Of a DNA stretch of 64,000 bases, positions 26,339 to 36,528 are shown one piece after another. This DNA is from Gammaproteobacteria bacterium (GTDB lineage Bacteria; Pseudomonadota; Gammaproteobacteria; Burkholderiales; Burkholderiaceae_C). The translations under genes and the position numbers were made by a program. The stretch lies in assembly GCA_018815325.1 (NCBI GenBank), contig JAHIYE010000005.1, positions 46,947 to 110,946 of the forward strand, in the 5' to 3' direction. Position 1 is the first letter of the stretch; each line of letters begins with the position of its first letter. The notes below the pieces were generated by a model. The model was not told the DNA's origin, made no database searches, and was given only the letters and a program-made list of their open reading frames with translations.

Positions 26339-26941
26339 CTATTCGGGTAAGGCGCTGGCCAATAATGCACCGATCAGTATGTGGCGCGAGTTCGCAAACG
26401 CCTCGTAGGTCCATGCCCGTTCTACTACAAGGTATCGCCACGCAGAAGGCACCAACAGCGTGAGACATAGATCCGCCAGGCGCGATGGATCCGCGTCTGC
26501 GCGCAACCCTCCGCCCGCAGCGATTTGGCCGAGGATCCTATCCAGCCCCATGCGCACACCCTGGCTAAAGATACGGTCCTGCCAGGCGGCATTGGCGTCG
26601 GCATCAGACAGCGAACTCGTCTCCAGTTGGATCGCCACTGGGTAGACCACCGGCAGGTAGTCCAGCCACGCGTCGACGAAGGCATGCAGCGCCGGGATGT
26701 CGGCCCCGGTGGCGGCAATTTCCCGCATGCGCGACACATGATCGCCGTGCGTGTCCTGATGCCGAGCCATCGCAACCAGCACCCCGGCACGATTGCCGAA
26801 GGCCAGGAACAGTGTTTGCCGGGACACCCCGGCGGCCGCAGCGATGTCAGCCATACCGACGTCCAGACGCTGCTGCTCGGCCATCAGTCTCCAGGCGGTT
26901 TCCAGAATGCTGACGCGGGTTTCGTCTGTGATTTTGCTCAT
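26339..26941 (-). CDS. TetR/AcrR-family regulator
   Basis: A 200-residue TetR-type repressor. The N-terminal HTH is clear (ILETAWRLMA, then MADIAAAAGVSRQTLFLAFGNRAGVL); the C-terminal ligand domain is not recognisable. It is divergent from the membrane protein gene at 27000, and two near-identical 14-base sites in the 58-base gap (26945-26958, 26971-26984) are the likely operators, so it should control itself and that neighbour. The ATG at 26941 has only a weak TAAAG ribosome site. Confidence 0.88.
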   Translation of the reverse strand: MSKITDETRVSILETAWRLMAEQQRLDVGMADIAAAAGVSRQTLFLAFGNRAGVLVAMARHQDTHGDHVSRMREIAATGADIPALHAFVDAWLDYLPVVYPVAIQLETSSLSDADANAAWQDRIFSQGVRMGLDRILGQIAAGGGLRADADPSRLADLCLTLLVPSAWRYLVVERAWTYEAFANSRHILIGALLASALPE

Positions 26942-26944
26942 TAC

Positions 26945-26984
26945 TTTACGCGTGTAAATTAATGTGCTATTTTACACCCGTAAA
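26945..26984. promoter_or_regulatory. Paired operator sites between TetR gene and membrane protein gene
   Basis: The sites TTTACGCGTGTAAA (26945-26958) and TTTACACCCGTAAA (26971-26984) are imperfect palindromes. The reverse complement of the first differs from the second at one base in 14. Their centres are 26 bases apart. A weak plus-strand promoter, TTTACG at 26945 and TATTTT at 26968 with a 17-base spacer, overlaps both sites, as expected for repression. Confidence 0.65.
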
Positions 26985-26999
26985 CTCTGGAGAAAACAC

Positions 27000-27728
27000 A
27001 TGCGACACGACTACTCTCTCTGGGTCCACAGCGGTGTTGGCAGCCTGGCGATGGTGCTGTTCTGGGCAACGCTGCTCAGCGTCAAGGGAAGCCTTCGGCA
27101 CCGCCGTAGAGGCAGGTTGTTTTTCTTGGCCATGCTTGCAACCGTGCTCACCGTCCCGGCGGTAGTGATGTTGCGTCCAGTTCCGTTCGACCCCGGCTGG
27201 ATCGTCTCGCTGGTCTACTTGTCCGCGTGCGTAGGCACGGTGGTCACCGTGGCATGGACGGCTACTCGTTGGAAAGACCAGTCTGAGCGCTTTCGCGGAC
27301 CGCACTTTCGCATCCTGGGTCCTCTGATCGCGTTCCTTGGCGTCGTGGTGCTGGCGGCGGGGCTGTTCAAGGGCGATCCGGTGGCCGTGGTGCTGTCATG
27401 GGTTGGCTTGGCCTACGGCGCGGCCATGATCCACTTCGCCTGGTCACGTGCCCCATTGCACCACCGGTGGTGGCTCAGCTGGCACGTGAATGCCGTCTTC
27501 GGCCTCTTCACAGCGGTCCACGGCACGCTCGGATTTGTCATATGGCGTGGACTCGTGAAACCCGAAGCCACTCGCGCCGATGCGGCCGCCTGGCACGTCG
27601 GCGTGCTTGTCATCGCGCTGTTGATGCGTGCGGTCGTCAGCCGCCAACGCGATTTGCCTTGGGGATTCTTCGAGCGTTCGACACAGCCTTCGCGAACGCC
27701 GGACTCGGGTCAACGAGTCAAAGGCTGA
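27000..27728 (+). CDS. Polytopic membrane protein of unknown function, TetR-controlled
   Basis: A 242-residue inner-membrane protein with about seven hydrophobic segments (near 10-28, 41-60, 67-88, 107-127, 131-148, 160-180, 200-218). Several His and Trp residues lie near helix ends (MIHFAW, HHRWWLSWHVNAVFG), reminiscent of haem- or quinone-binding membrane proteins, but I cannot name a family. The ATG at 27000 has a CTGGAG ribosome site; a start at 26964 would overlap the operators. A Tyr/Thr/Arg-rich, non-conserved tail follows residue 220. It probably confers a response to the ligand sensed by the divergent TetR. Confidence 0.75.
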   Translation: MRHDYSLWVHSGVGSLAMVLFWATLLSVKGSLRHRRRGRLFFLAMLATVLTVPAVVMLRPVPFDPGWIVSLVYLSACVGTVVTVAWTATRWKDQSERFRGPHFRILGPLIAFLGVVVLAAGLFKGDPVAVVLSWVGLAYGAAMIHFAWSRAPLHHRWWLSWHVNAVFGLFTAVHGTLGFVIWRGLVKPEATRADAAAWHVGVLVIALLMRAVVSRQRDLPWGFFERSTQPSRTPDSGQRVKG

Positions 27729-27911
27729 GAAGAACTGAAGGGGCGCTGCCTACGCGCAGTCTCCCTAAGGTGGTGCGAGCCCATTCTGTTGAGGGTCCGC
27801 GATGAGCCGCTGATTCTGTTACGTTGACAGGCTGCTGCGGGGCGGAACAAGCCATTACTTGATAGTTGCGCAGTTCATTGCGGCTTCACTTTTTAATGGG
27901 GGTCATACCCA

Positions 27912-28799
27912 TCAGCGTGCGCTGCTACCTGGTCTATCCGTTTCTGCGATTCGCAACAGAATTTCAGCATCACAAACGATAAGACAACCACTCCCAACCC
28001 GGATCGCGTTTTCGCGCTCCATGGCCTTGAGCTCCTGGTTGACGCGCTGGCGAGACGCTCCAACCAATTGGGCCAACTCGTCTTGTGCCAGTTGCAAGCC
28101 AATACGTATTTCGCATGGGGAATTTGGCAACGATGCGCCGAAACTCTCGGCCAGATGCAAAATCTGTTTGGCCAATCGCGAACGCAAAGGCAGGGAATAG
28201 CAGTCGGTCACTACCGCAATCAGCTGGTCGATACGCCTGGCATGCAGTTGCAACAGGGCTTCGTAGAATTCGACGTGGGTTGTCAGGATCTGCCGGAAGT
28301 CAGTCTTTGCAACGCAAACCGCATGTGTGCGGCCATGTGCATAGATGCCGTGACCTTGCAGCTTGCCCTCAATAATGGGAATCTTGCCAAACCACATTCC
28401 AGGGGCCGCGTATGCGAGGGTAATTTGTCGCCCTGACTGCGTCACGGTACAGGCCTTCATCGCACCCCGTGCACAGGCAAACCAAGCCTGCGACGGCTGG
28501 TCTTCGGTACATATGGGATCACCGTCCTCAAAGTGCTTGATGTAAACGCAACGCAGGATGTCGTGCCGAAGTGCGGGCGACAAGCTTGAAAACCAGGGGT
28601 CCGAGTCAATCGCCGCGCGCTCTTCGCGGCTCAGTGTCCATTTGTCCGCGGCCGGTCTTTGCAGTCCGCCCATATCGGGTTGGGCGTTATGAATCTGGCG
28701 CGATCGCACTGCGCCGCCCGGACGCCGAACCGGTCGATCTGCATCCAGAAAATTGGCCTCAGGTCGTGTGAGCTGCCGCGCCAGATGAAACAGTGTCAT
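27912..28799 (-). CDS. Crp/Fnr-family transcription regulator
   Basis: A 295-residue Crp/Fnr-type regulator. A cyclic-nucleotide-binding-like beta-roll (about 75-185) is followed by a dimer helix and a C-terminal winged HTH (QDELAQLVGASRQRVNQELKAME). The N-terminal 45 residues are not part of the fold, and an internal Met at residue 43 (28673) may be the true start. The FNR-type cysteine cluster is absent, and a cAMP-binding set of residues is not evident, so the ligand is unknown. A sigma-70-like promoter and a palindrome lie just upstream, divergent from a TetR-type gene. Confidence 0.87.
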   Translation of the reverse strand: MTLFHLARQLTRPEANFLDADRPVRRPGGAVRSRQIHNAQPDMGGLQRPAADKWTLSREERAAIDSDPWFSSLSPALRHDILRCVYIKHFEDGDPICTEDQPSQAWFACARGAMKACTVTQSGRQITLAYAAPGMWFGKIPIIEGKLQGHGIYAHGRTHAVCVAKTDFRQILTTHVEFYEALLQLHARRIDQLIAVVTDCYSLPLRSRLAKQILHLAESFGASLPNSPCEIRIGLQLAQDELAQLVGASRQRVNQELKAMERENAIRVGSGCLIVCDAEILLRIAETDRPGSSAR

Positions 28800-28828
28800 A
28801 GCTTGTCAACTTGGGAGTTTTATAAAAC

Positions 28829-28842
28829 CGAGCGATCGCTCG
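28829..28842. promoter_or_regulatory. Perfect palindrome, likely TetR operator at the Crp/Fnr promoter
   Basis: CGAGCGATCGCTCG is a 14-base perfect palindrome 46 bases before the TetR-type start. It lies ten bases downstream of the minus-strand -10 element, so it would cover the transcription start of the Crp/Fnr gene. Confidence 0.6.
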
Positions 28843-28851
28843 CTTTGTTGC

Positions 28852-28881
28852 AGTATAGAATCAAACTCAAGTTGTCGTCAA
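28852..28881 (-). promoter_or_regulatory. Sigma-70 promoter of the Crp/Fnr gene
   Basis: Read on the minus strand, TTGACG (28881-28876) and TATACT (28857-28852) match the -35 and -10 consensus at five of six bases each, with an 18-base spacer. The start of transcription should be near 28845, inside the edge of the palindrome. Confidence 0.6.
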
Positions 28882-28888
28882 CGCCGGG

Positions 28889-29605
28889 GTGAACCAAGGC
28901 ATGTATCTCACACTTCCAGACCGATTTACGTTCGCGCAGTTCAAGCAAATCACCCCCATCGAGCCTTCGAACCTAGTGGCGTTGATCGTGGAGCGACATG
29001 ACCAGCGAATCACGGTCAAGCGCTCGGCTGTCGCGCAGGAAAACCTTCGCAAGATCTTTGAGTCCACATTTCGCCTGGCCAACAAGGTGGGCTTTGCAGG
29101 CATGACGCTGCGTGATCTCTGTCGCGACACGGGCTTGTCAATGGGTGGCCTCTACGGGTACATCGGTAGCAAAGATGATCTGTCCGCCATGATTGAAGAC
29201 GTCATTCGTTTCACAAGTGAGGCAATACCCATCTGGTTCAGCGCTCAATCGAGCGCGCTGAAACGACTTGACTCAACTTTACGCGGCCACATTTTCATTT
29301 CCGAACTGCTGCGTCCCTGGTTCTATTTCGTTTTCATGGAATCACGCACGCTCTCTGCGAGTCAGAAAACCATTGCAAGGTCGTCCGAGATGTCATTCCA
29401 GGACGAGTTGTCCCGACTTTTTGTCGAGGCAGGATTGACCGATATACCCAACGCGCAGCTGCGCGCTGCGCATTGCATGGCCCTGATCCAGGACTGGTAC
29501 GTCAAGCGATGGAAGTACCAGCAGCAACAAGTCTCGGTTGACACTTTCGCTGACAGTGTCTGCCGTCTTGCGCTGCTCAACCTGGATGCGCTGCAAGACG
29601 CCTGA
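28889..29605 (+). CDS. TetR-family regulator with N-terminal extension
   Basis: A 238-residue TetR-type regulator. The HTH is in the middle of the first third (GFAGMTLRDLCRDTGLSMGGLYGYIGSKDDL region, residues about 70-100), preceded by an unusual extension of about 45 residues. The C-terminal domain is helical with a GHIFISELLRPWFYFVFMES segment; I recognise no ligand class. Start choice is weak: GTG 28889 or ATG 28901. Divergent from the Crp/Fnr gene, with a shared 89-base region holding a perfect palindrome. No enzyme gene adjoins it. Confidence 0.82.
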   Translation: MNQGMYLTLPDRFTFAQFKQITPIEPSNLVALIVERHDQRITVKRSAVAQENLRKIFESTFRLANKVGFAGMTLRDLCRDTGLSMGGLYGYIGSKDDLSAMIEDVIRFTSEAIPIWFSAQSSALKRLDSTLRGHIFISELLRPWFYFVFMESRTLSASQKTIARSSEMSFQDELSRLFVEAGLTDIPNAQLRAAHCMALIQDWYVKRWKYQQQQVSVDTFADSVCRLALLNLDALQDA

Positions 29606-29688
29606 GGTCTTTGGCTTTCGGAGCCGGTGGCATTGGAGTTGAATGTCGGCTCCCGCTGGCGGAGCGGTTGATAGTGTTTTTGGGCTAA

Positions 29689-29730
29689 AGCCCTTTTGCA
29701 TCAAGCGCCTGTAGCTATGAAATTTGTAGC
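29689..29730 (-). repeat. Short interspersed element, copy 4
   Basis: On the minus strand, GCTAC starts at 29730, TAGC at 29717, GCGC at 29708 and AAGGGCT at 29695, with 13-9-13 spacing and only the last base of block one changed. The tail TTAGCCCAAAAA follows. Confidence 0.75.
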
Positions 29731-29770
29731 GAATTGAGATTGTCGGGGTGTGCGCCCGACAGCGCAGTAA

Positions 29771-29958
29771 CTTTCTTTTGCTTCGCCAAAAGAAAGTCGC
29801 CAAAGAAAAGGCGAGCCGGATTCGTCGGCCCTGCGCTGCGCTACGGGCACGCTGCGTTGCTCGGTGCAGCCGGGGGCTGGCTAAACTCGCTGCGCTCAAA
29901 CAACGCCAGCCCTGATCCGTCTGCCCCTGCGCTACTCGCCTCCTCATAACGGCGAGGG
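29771..29958 (+). repeat. Dispersed repeat of about 190 bases, copy A
   Basis: This segment is nearly identical to 63804-63994, with long stretches from the GCGAGCCGGATTCGTCG block to the CCTCATAACGGCG end shared. It begins with a ten-base perfect hairpin, CTTTCTTTTG (29771-29780) and CAAAAGAAAG (29787-29796), with a six-base loop. No open frame in it resembles a transposase. Confidence 0.85.
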
Positions 29959-30026
29959 AGTCCAAGCCCGGAATCCCAAGCCCACAAGATCGTCGTTGGG
30001 CCAGCTTGAACCGGCCTGGCGGTGGT

Positions 30027-31142
30027 TCAGCCGAGCAGGCTGTCGGGTGCTGTGTAGGCCTGGCCTTGTTGCTGTGCTACCGCCTCGTAGGTGATCTTTC
30101 CGTTGGCCACGTTCAGCCCGTTCTTCAGGTGCGCATCGTCTCGCATGGCCTGTTGCCAGCCTTTGCTGGCCAGGGCCAGCGTGTGCCGCAGCGTGGCGTT
30201 GTTGAGGGCGAGGGTGGAGGTGCGTGCCACATTGCCCGGCATGTTGGCCACGCAGTAGTGCACCACACCATCGACCACAAAGGTGGGCTCGGCATGGGTG
30301 GTGGGGTGCGAGGTTTCGAAGCAGCCGCCCTGGTCGATCGCCACGTCCACCAGCACCGCACCTTTTTTCATGCGGGAGACAAGCTCGCGTGAAACGAGCT
30401 TCGGTGCGCTTGCCCCCGCTACCAGCGCACTGCCGATCACGAGTTCGGCATCGAGCACGGCTTCTTCGATGTTCTGCGCACTGGCCTGCAGGGTGTGGAT
30501 GCGGTTGCCGTAGCGCTGGTCCAGCGCGCGCAGCTTGTCCATGCCGCGGTTCAGCACCGTGACGCGTGCCCCCATGCCCACGGCAATCTGCGCCGCGTTG
30601 GCGCCCACCGTGCCGGCGCCGAGGATCACCACATGCGCGGCGGGCACACCGGGCACGCCGCCCAGCAGCACGCCCATGCCGCCACGCGACAGCTCCAGGC
30701 AGGCGGCACCTTCCTGCACGGCCATGCGGCCCGCCACCTCGCTCATGGGCGCGAGCAGTGGCAGCGAGTGGCCGGGGCCGGTGATGGTTTCGTAGGCGAT
30801 GCACACCGCACCAGACTGGATCAGGGCGGCGGTCAGTGCCGGGTCTGGCGCCAGGTGCAGGTAGGTGAACAGGATTTGCCCGGGCCTCAGCAGGGCCAGT
30901 TCGGACGGCTGCGGCTCCTTGACCTTGACGATCATCCCGGCCTGCGCAAACACAGCGGCCGCATCAGGCAGCAGCGTGGCACCGGTGGCGCGGTAATCCG
31001 CGTCGCTCAAGCCGATGGCGGCGCCGGCCCCGCTTTGCACCAGTACCGTGTGACCGTGCGAGGACAGCTCACGCACACTGGCCGGCGTCAGGCCGACGCG
31101 GTACTCATGGTTCTTGATTTCTTTGGGGACGCCGATCTGCAT
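30027..31142 (-). CDS. ald: Alanine dehydrogenase
   Basis: NAD-dependent oxidation of L-alanine to pyruvate and ammonia, or the reverse assimilation of ammonia. The 371 residues start MQIGVPKEIKNHEYRVGLTP and carry the NAD fold GAGTVGANAAQIA and the HPTTHAEPTF-like region around the conserved His (TSHPTTHAEP). The ATG at 31142 is chosen; a start at 31196 would add 18 residues not seen in the family. It stands alone between repeats and the M23 peptidase gene, 64 bases apart. No Lrp-type regulator adjoins it. Confidence 0.95.
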   Translation of the reverse strand: MQIGVPKEIKNHEYRVGLTPASVRELSSHGHTVLVQSGAGAAIGLSDADYRATGATLLPDAAAVFAQAGMIVKVKEPQPSELALLRPGQILFTYLHLAPDPALTAALIQSGAVCIAYETITGPGHSLPLLAPMSEVAGRMAVQEGAACLELSRGGMGVLLGGVPGVPAAHVVILGAGTVGANAAQIAVGMGARVTVLNRGMDKLRALDQRYGNRIHTLQASAQNIEEAVLDAELVIGSALVAGASAPKLVSRELVSRMKKGAVLVDVAIDQGGCFETSHPTTHAEPTFVVDGVVHYCVANMPGNVARTSTLALNNATLRHTLALASKGWQQAMRDDAHLKNGLNVANGKITYEAVAQQQGQAYTAPDSLLG

Positions 31143-31206
31143 GAAGTGGCTTATGTCTTTTTCGATGCGCGCATGAACCAATGGTGTGTGATGCAAGTCA
31201 GCAGGA

Positions 31207-32394
31207 TCATTGCCGCGCGCAGGTGTAGGGCCATATCAGTTTTGTATCAGCCGGTTGCGTCGTTCCGTCAATGAACATGACCGGTATGGAGACGGATTTT
31301 TCTCCATCGGGCAATGCCTTCAGCGATTTTGAATCATAGGGGGGGCCATTGCGGTAGATGGCGTTGGGATCCATCCATTGGCTCTTGACAGGAATGATCA
31401 CGCCATCTTCTTCGGCGAATTCGCGTTGAAGGCTGAACCAGACTGCAAAGTGAATGGCGGGCCTTCTATGCGTACTTTCGGCTTTAGAAGACGCGTCGAT
31501 ACCGGTGCTGCCAGTCAATCCAATGACCTCGCCTCTTCGCACGCGCTGCCCGATCACATGGGCCGGCATCTCCGACAGATGTGCGTACTGGGTGTATGTC
31601 CAGAAGGGGCGGCCCGTGTCTTCGGGGCTGTGGCGCAGGACGATTTCGATGCCGCGCTGAGAATTTTGGCCTGCAAATTTTCCGACCACCGTACCCGCGG
31701 CGACCGCGAGGATCGGGGTTCCCTGCGGTGCAGGGATGTCCATACCACCGTGAACCGCGGCGGCACTGCTCCGCTTGTGCGAGTAACTCATCGCATAGTA
31801 ATCATCAATCCCCAGGCAGTTGGCCTGTTTCGGGAAAACGGGGCCGATGCCCGTCTCCAGAAGTCCCAGATTGGATGATATGCCCATGCTGCATCTCGGC
31901 TCACGTGTAACGCTGCAATAGGTTTCACTGTCCAGCTTTGACACTGCAACATGGTCAGTCTGTACGGAGTCGTCCATTTCAGGTGTCGTGCCCGGCACAA
32001 TGGGCTGCAGCACCTTGCCTCGTCTCCCCGCAAAATAGAGGCGGCTCATTTCATCTTCCGAGAGATAGCCATCCCCATCCTTGTCGAGCAATTCAAAGTT
32101 GCCACGCCGCCGCCACTCGGCAGGGCTGATTTTCCCGTCGCTGTCCTCATCGATATGGCTGAAGTCTTTGGAGGCGCGTTTCATCTGCTTCATTCCGATT
32201 CGGCCGCGATTGCCAGGACCGGCGGCTTTGGCCTCTTCGGCGGAGTTCGTCTGCGCCTGCACTTTCAGGGGCACTGACACGACGAACGCAAGTGAACAAA
32301 GGGTGCTCAGGAAGATGTGCAGGAGACGGGTGGGGGCGCCACGGTTTCGCCCGGTAGCGCAGTTGGCCTTGGAACGATTGCTGTTGAAGACCAT
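31207..32394 (-). CDS. Secreted EF-hand plus M23 peptidase-like protein
   Basis: A 395-residue exported protein. A signal peptide (to about residue 47, ending VQA) precedes two EF-hand loops (DEDSDGKISPAEW and DKDGDGYLSEDEM, about 82-125) and a LytM/M23 domain. The domain has HGGMD (first zinc ligands), YAHLSEMP and, for the usual HxH motif, AIHFAVW. So the first His of HxH is Ala and catalysis may be weakened or altered. A Ca2+-dependent cell-wall endopeptidase or a degenerate activator like EnvC/NlpD are the main options. The ATG at 32394 has a GGAGG ribosome site; an upstream frame extension is ignored. Confidence 0.82.
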   Translation of the reverse strand: MVFNSNRSKANCATGRNRGAPTRLLHIFLSTLCSLAFVVSVPLKVQAQTNSAEEAKAAGPGNRGRIGMKQMKRASKDFSHIDEDSDGKISPAEWRRRGNFELLDKDGDGYLSEDEMSRLYFAGRRGKVLQPIVPGTTPEMDDSVQTDHVAVSKLDSETYCSVTREPRCSMGISSNLGLLETGIGPVFPKQANCLGIDDYYAMSYSHKRSSAAAVHGGMDIPAPQGTPILAVAAGTVVGKFAGQNSQRGIEIVLRHSPEDTGRPFWTYTQYAHLSEMPAHVIGQRVRRGEVIGLTGSTGIDASSKAESTHRRPAIHFAVWFSLQREFAEEDGVIIPVKSQWMDPNAIYRNGPPYDSKSLKALPDGEKSVSIPVMFIDGTTQPADTKLIWPYTCARQ

Positions 32395-32696
32395 CGAGGA
32401 ACCTCCGTGACCATTTATTCGTATTACTTGACTTTGCCTTGGGATTATGGGGGCAATGCCCTGCGCACGAGTTGCCAACGCAAACCCGGAATGGCGGTCC
32501 TGTTTGAGGATGTCGATGCGGTGTACCCTTGATTCACCGTGCAATCACTGTCCCGGTAAAGGCGCATCTTTGTACCTGCAGACTCTCACTCACTCTGTCG
32601 TCGGTTGCCCGCTGTGGGGGCTTCTTGGGGGAAGCAGGAGAAAGTGATTCGCCAGTCGGGACGAGACCCGGCTACCCCAGCGAGCAAGCGCTTATT
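32395..32696. other. Gene-free region with a partial repeat copy
   Basis: These 302 bases between the M23-like gene and panC stop hold no supportable gene. Bases 32636-32675, on the minus strand, match 35 of 40 bases of the region that precedes repeat copy B at the window end (63774-63813). Confidence 0.6.
32636..32675 (-). repeat. Partial dispersed repeat, copy C
   Basis: The reverse complement matches 63774-63813 at 35 of 40 bases, starting at GTAGCCGGGTCTCG and ending in TCACTTTCTC. It covers only the leading edge of the longer repeat. Confidence 0.6.
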
Positions 32697-34488
<1,792 letters not shown>

Positions 34489-34542
34489 GGAGGACTCCAG
34501 TTCTTGCGCGCAGTTAAGAAGGGCGGTGGGCGATGTACCGGC

Positions 34543-35559
34543 TCAGCAGACTTCCGGGGCGCCGCTGCGCATGCCCAGACGGTGGAGCAGGTCGACATCG
34601 GCCTGGGTGTCGGGGTTGCCGGTGGTGAGCAGCTTGTCGCCGTAGAAGATTGAGTTGGCACCGGCGAGGAAGCACAGGGCCTGAACGGCATCGCCCATCT
34701 GCTGGCGGCCGGCCGACAGACGCACGCGCGCCTTGGGCATGGTGATGCGGGCCACGGCAATGGTGCGCACAAACTCGAAGGGATCGAGCGGCGCCTGCTC
34801 GGCCAGCGGCGTGCCTTCGACGCGCACCAGGTTGTTGATGGGCACCGACTCGGGGTAGGGGCTGAGGTTGGCCAGCTCGGCAATCAGGCCGGCGCGCTGG
34901 CGGTGGCTCTCGCCCATGCCGACGATGCCGCCGCTGCAGACCTTGACGCCCGCGCTGCGCACACGCGCCAGGGTGTCGAGCCGGTCCTGGTAGACGCGGG
35001 TGCTGATGATGTCGCCGTAAAAATCGGGCGAGGTGTCGAGGTTGTGGTTGTAGTAGTCCAGCCCGGCGTCGCGCAGGGTTTCGGCATGGCCTTCACCCAG
35101 CATGCCCAGGGTGGCGCAGGTCTCCATGCCCAGGCCCTTGACGGCGTTGACCAGCTCGGCCACTTTCTCGATGTCGCGGTCTTTCGGCTCGCGCCAGGCG
35201 GCACCCATGCAAAAGCGGGTAGCGCCGGCATCCTTGGCGCGGCGCGCAGCGAACAGCACCTCTTCCAGCTCCATGAGTTTGGAGGCCTTCACACCCGTGT
35301 CAAACGAGGCCGATTGCGGGCAGTAGCCGCAATCCTCGGGGCAGCCACCGGTCTTGACCGACAGCAGCGTGGCGAACTCGATTTGGCTCGGGTTGAAGTG
35401 CTCGCGGTGCACGGTCTGGGCGCGGAACAGCAGTTCGGGAAAGGGCAGCTCAAACAGGGCCTGAATGGCATCTACCGTCCAGGCGACATCTGCAGCCGGC
35501 TTGCTGCTGCGGGGGCTTGATCGGTGTAGGACAATTGCCTGTTCGAGGACTGCGGACAT
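34543..35559 (-). CDS. bioB: Biotin synthase
   Basis: Radical SAM enzyme inserting sulfur into dethiobiotin. The 338 residues have the 4Fe-4S motif Cys73, Cys77 and Cys80 ([10 protein letters not shown]), the [15 protein letters not shown] YYNHNLDTS segment, and conserved cysteines and arginine for the [2Fe-2S] cluster in the second half. The other bio genes are absent nearby, so biotin synthesis is split. Upstream of the ATG the 93 bases to nadC hold the divergent promoters. It probably transcribes into panB and panC. Confidence 0.96.
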   Translation of the reverse strand: MSAVLEQAIVLHRSSPRSSKPAADVAWTVDAIQALFELPFPELLFRAQTVHREHFNPSQIEFATLLSVKTGGCPEDCGYCPQSASFDTGVKASKLMELEEVLFAARRAKDAGATRFCMGAAWREPKDRDIEKVAELVNAVKGLGMETCATLGMLGEGHAETLRDAGLDYYNHNLDTSPDFYGDIISTRVYQDRLDTLARVRSAGVKVCSGGIVGMGESHRQRAGLIAELANLSPYPESVPINNLVRVEGTPLAEQAPLDPFEFVRTIAVARITMPKARVRLSAGRQQMGDAVQALCFLAGANSIFYGDKLLTTGNPDTQADVDLLHRLGMRSGAPEVC

Positions 35560-35652
35560 TAATTTCTCTCCAACTGTTGAAAGTGGCCTTGCGGCTATAA
35601 CATGGTTGATTCTGGCGCTGCAGTCTAAGCGACGCTTTTATTCTTGTAAGTC

Positions 35653-36528
35653 ATGAAAAATTCGATCGATTTCTCAGGGGACAGTGTAGCCGCATGGGCC
35701 CGGGCCGATGTGCTGCGCGCCCTGGCGGAAGACGTAGGTGGCGGTGATCTGACGGCCGGCCTGGTGGACCCCGGGCGCCGCGCGCTGGCGCGTGTGCTGG
35801 CGCGCGAACCGGCCGTGCTGTGCGGGCGTCCCTGGGTGGAGGCCACGCTGCGCGAACTGGTGCCCGAAGCCCGCATCAACTGGCTGGTGGACGAGGGCCA
35901 GCGCTGCGAGGCCGACCAGGTGGTGCTGGAGGTCGAGGGTCAGGCCCGGGCGCTGCTGACCGCCGAGCGTACCATGCTCAACTTCCTGCAGCTGCTCAGT
36001 GCCGTGGCCAGCAAGACTGCGCAGTATGTTGACGCCGTGCGCGGCACGCGCGCCCGGATTGTGGACACACGCAAGACTCTGCCCGGGCTGCGGCTGGCGC
36101 AGAAATACGCGGTGCGCATTGGGGGCGGCGTGAACCACCGCATTGGCCTGTTCGATGCGGTGCTGATCAAGGAAAACCACATCATGAGCGCCGGCGGCGT
36201 GACGCCGGCCCTGCAGGCGGCCCGCAGCGTGGCGGCCCGGGCCGACTTCATCGAGGTGGAGGTGGAGACCCTGGTGCAGCTCAAGGAGGCACTGGACGCG
36301 CAGGCCCAGATGGTGCTGCTCGACAACATGCCGCTGGACGACCTGAACGAGGCCGTGCGCATGAACGAGGCGCGCGGCGAGCAGCGTGCGGTGCTCGAGA
36401 TCTCGGGTGGCGTGACGCTGGACAGCGTGCACACGCTGGCCCTGACCGGGGTGGATCGCATCTCGGTAGGAGCGCTCACCAAGGATGTGAAAGCGATTGA
36501 TTTCTCCATGCGTTTTCGGGAGCTGTGA
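35653..36528 (+). CDS. nadC: Nicotinate-nucleotide pyrophosphorylase
   Basis: Converts quinolinate and PRPP to nicotinate mononucleotide, third step of aspartate-route NAD synthesis. The 291 residues have [12 protein letters not shown] near the N-terminus, [16 protein letters not shown] and [20 protein letters not shown], which carry the basic substrate pocket. Its stop overlaps nadA (ATG at 36528), so nadC-nadA is one coupled unit. The first ~20 residues precede the fold. Confidence 0.96.
   Translation: MKNSIDFSGDSVAAWARADVLRALAEDVGGGDLTAGLVDPGRRALARVLAREPAVLCGRPWVEATLRELVPEARINWLVDEGQRCEADQVVLEVEGQARALLTAERTMLNFLQLLSAVASKTAQYVDAVRGTRARIVDTRKTLPGLRLAQKYAVRIGGGVNHRIGLFDAVLIKENHIMSAGGVTPALQAARSVAARADFIEVEVETLVQLKEALDAQAQMVLLDNMPLDDLNEAVRMNEARGEQRAVLEISGGVTLDSVHTLALTGVDRISVGALTKDVKAIDFSMRFREL

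Larger units (their letters stand above)
29606..30026. other. Intergenic region made largely of repeats
   Basis: These 421 bases between the TetR-type gene and the alanine dehydrogenase stop hold no gene I can support. They contain short-element copy 4 (29689-29730) and the longer dispersed repeat copy A (29771-29958). Confidence 0.7.
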
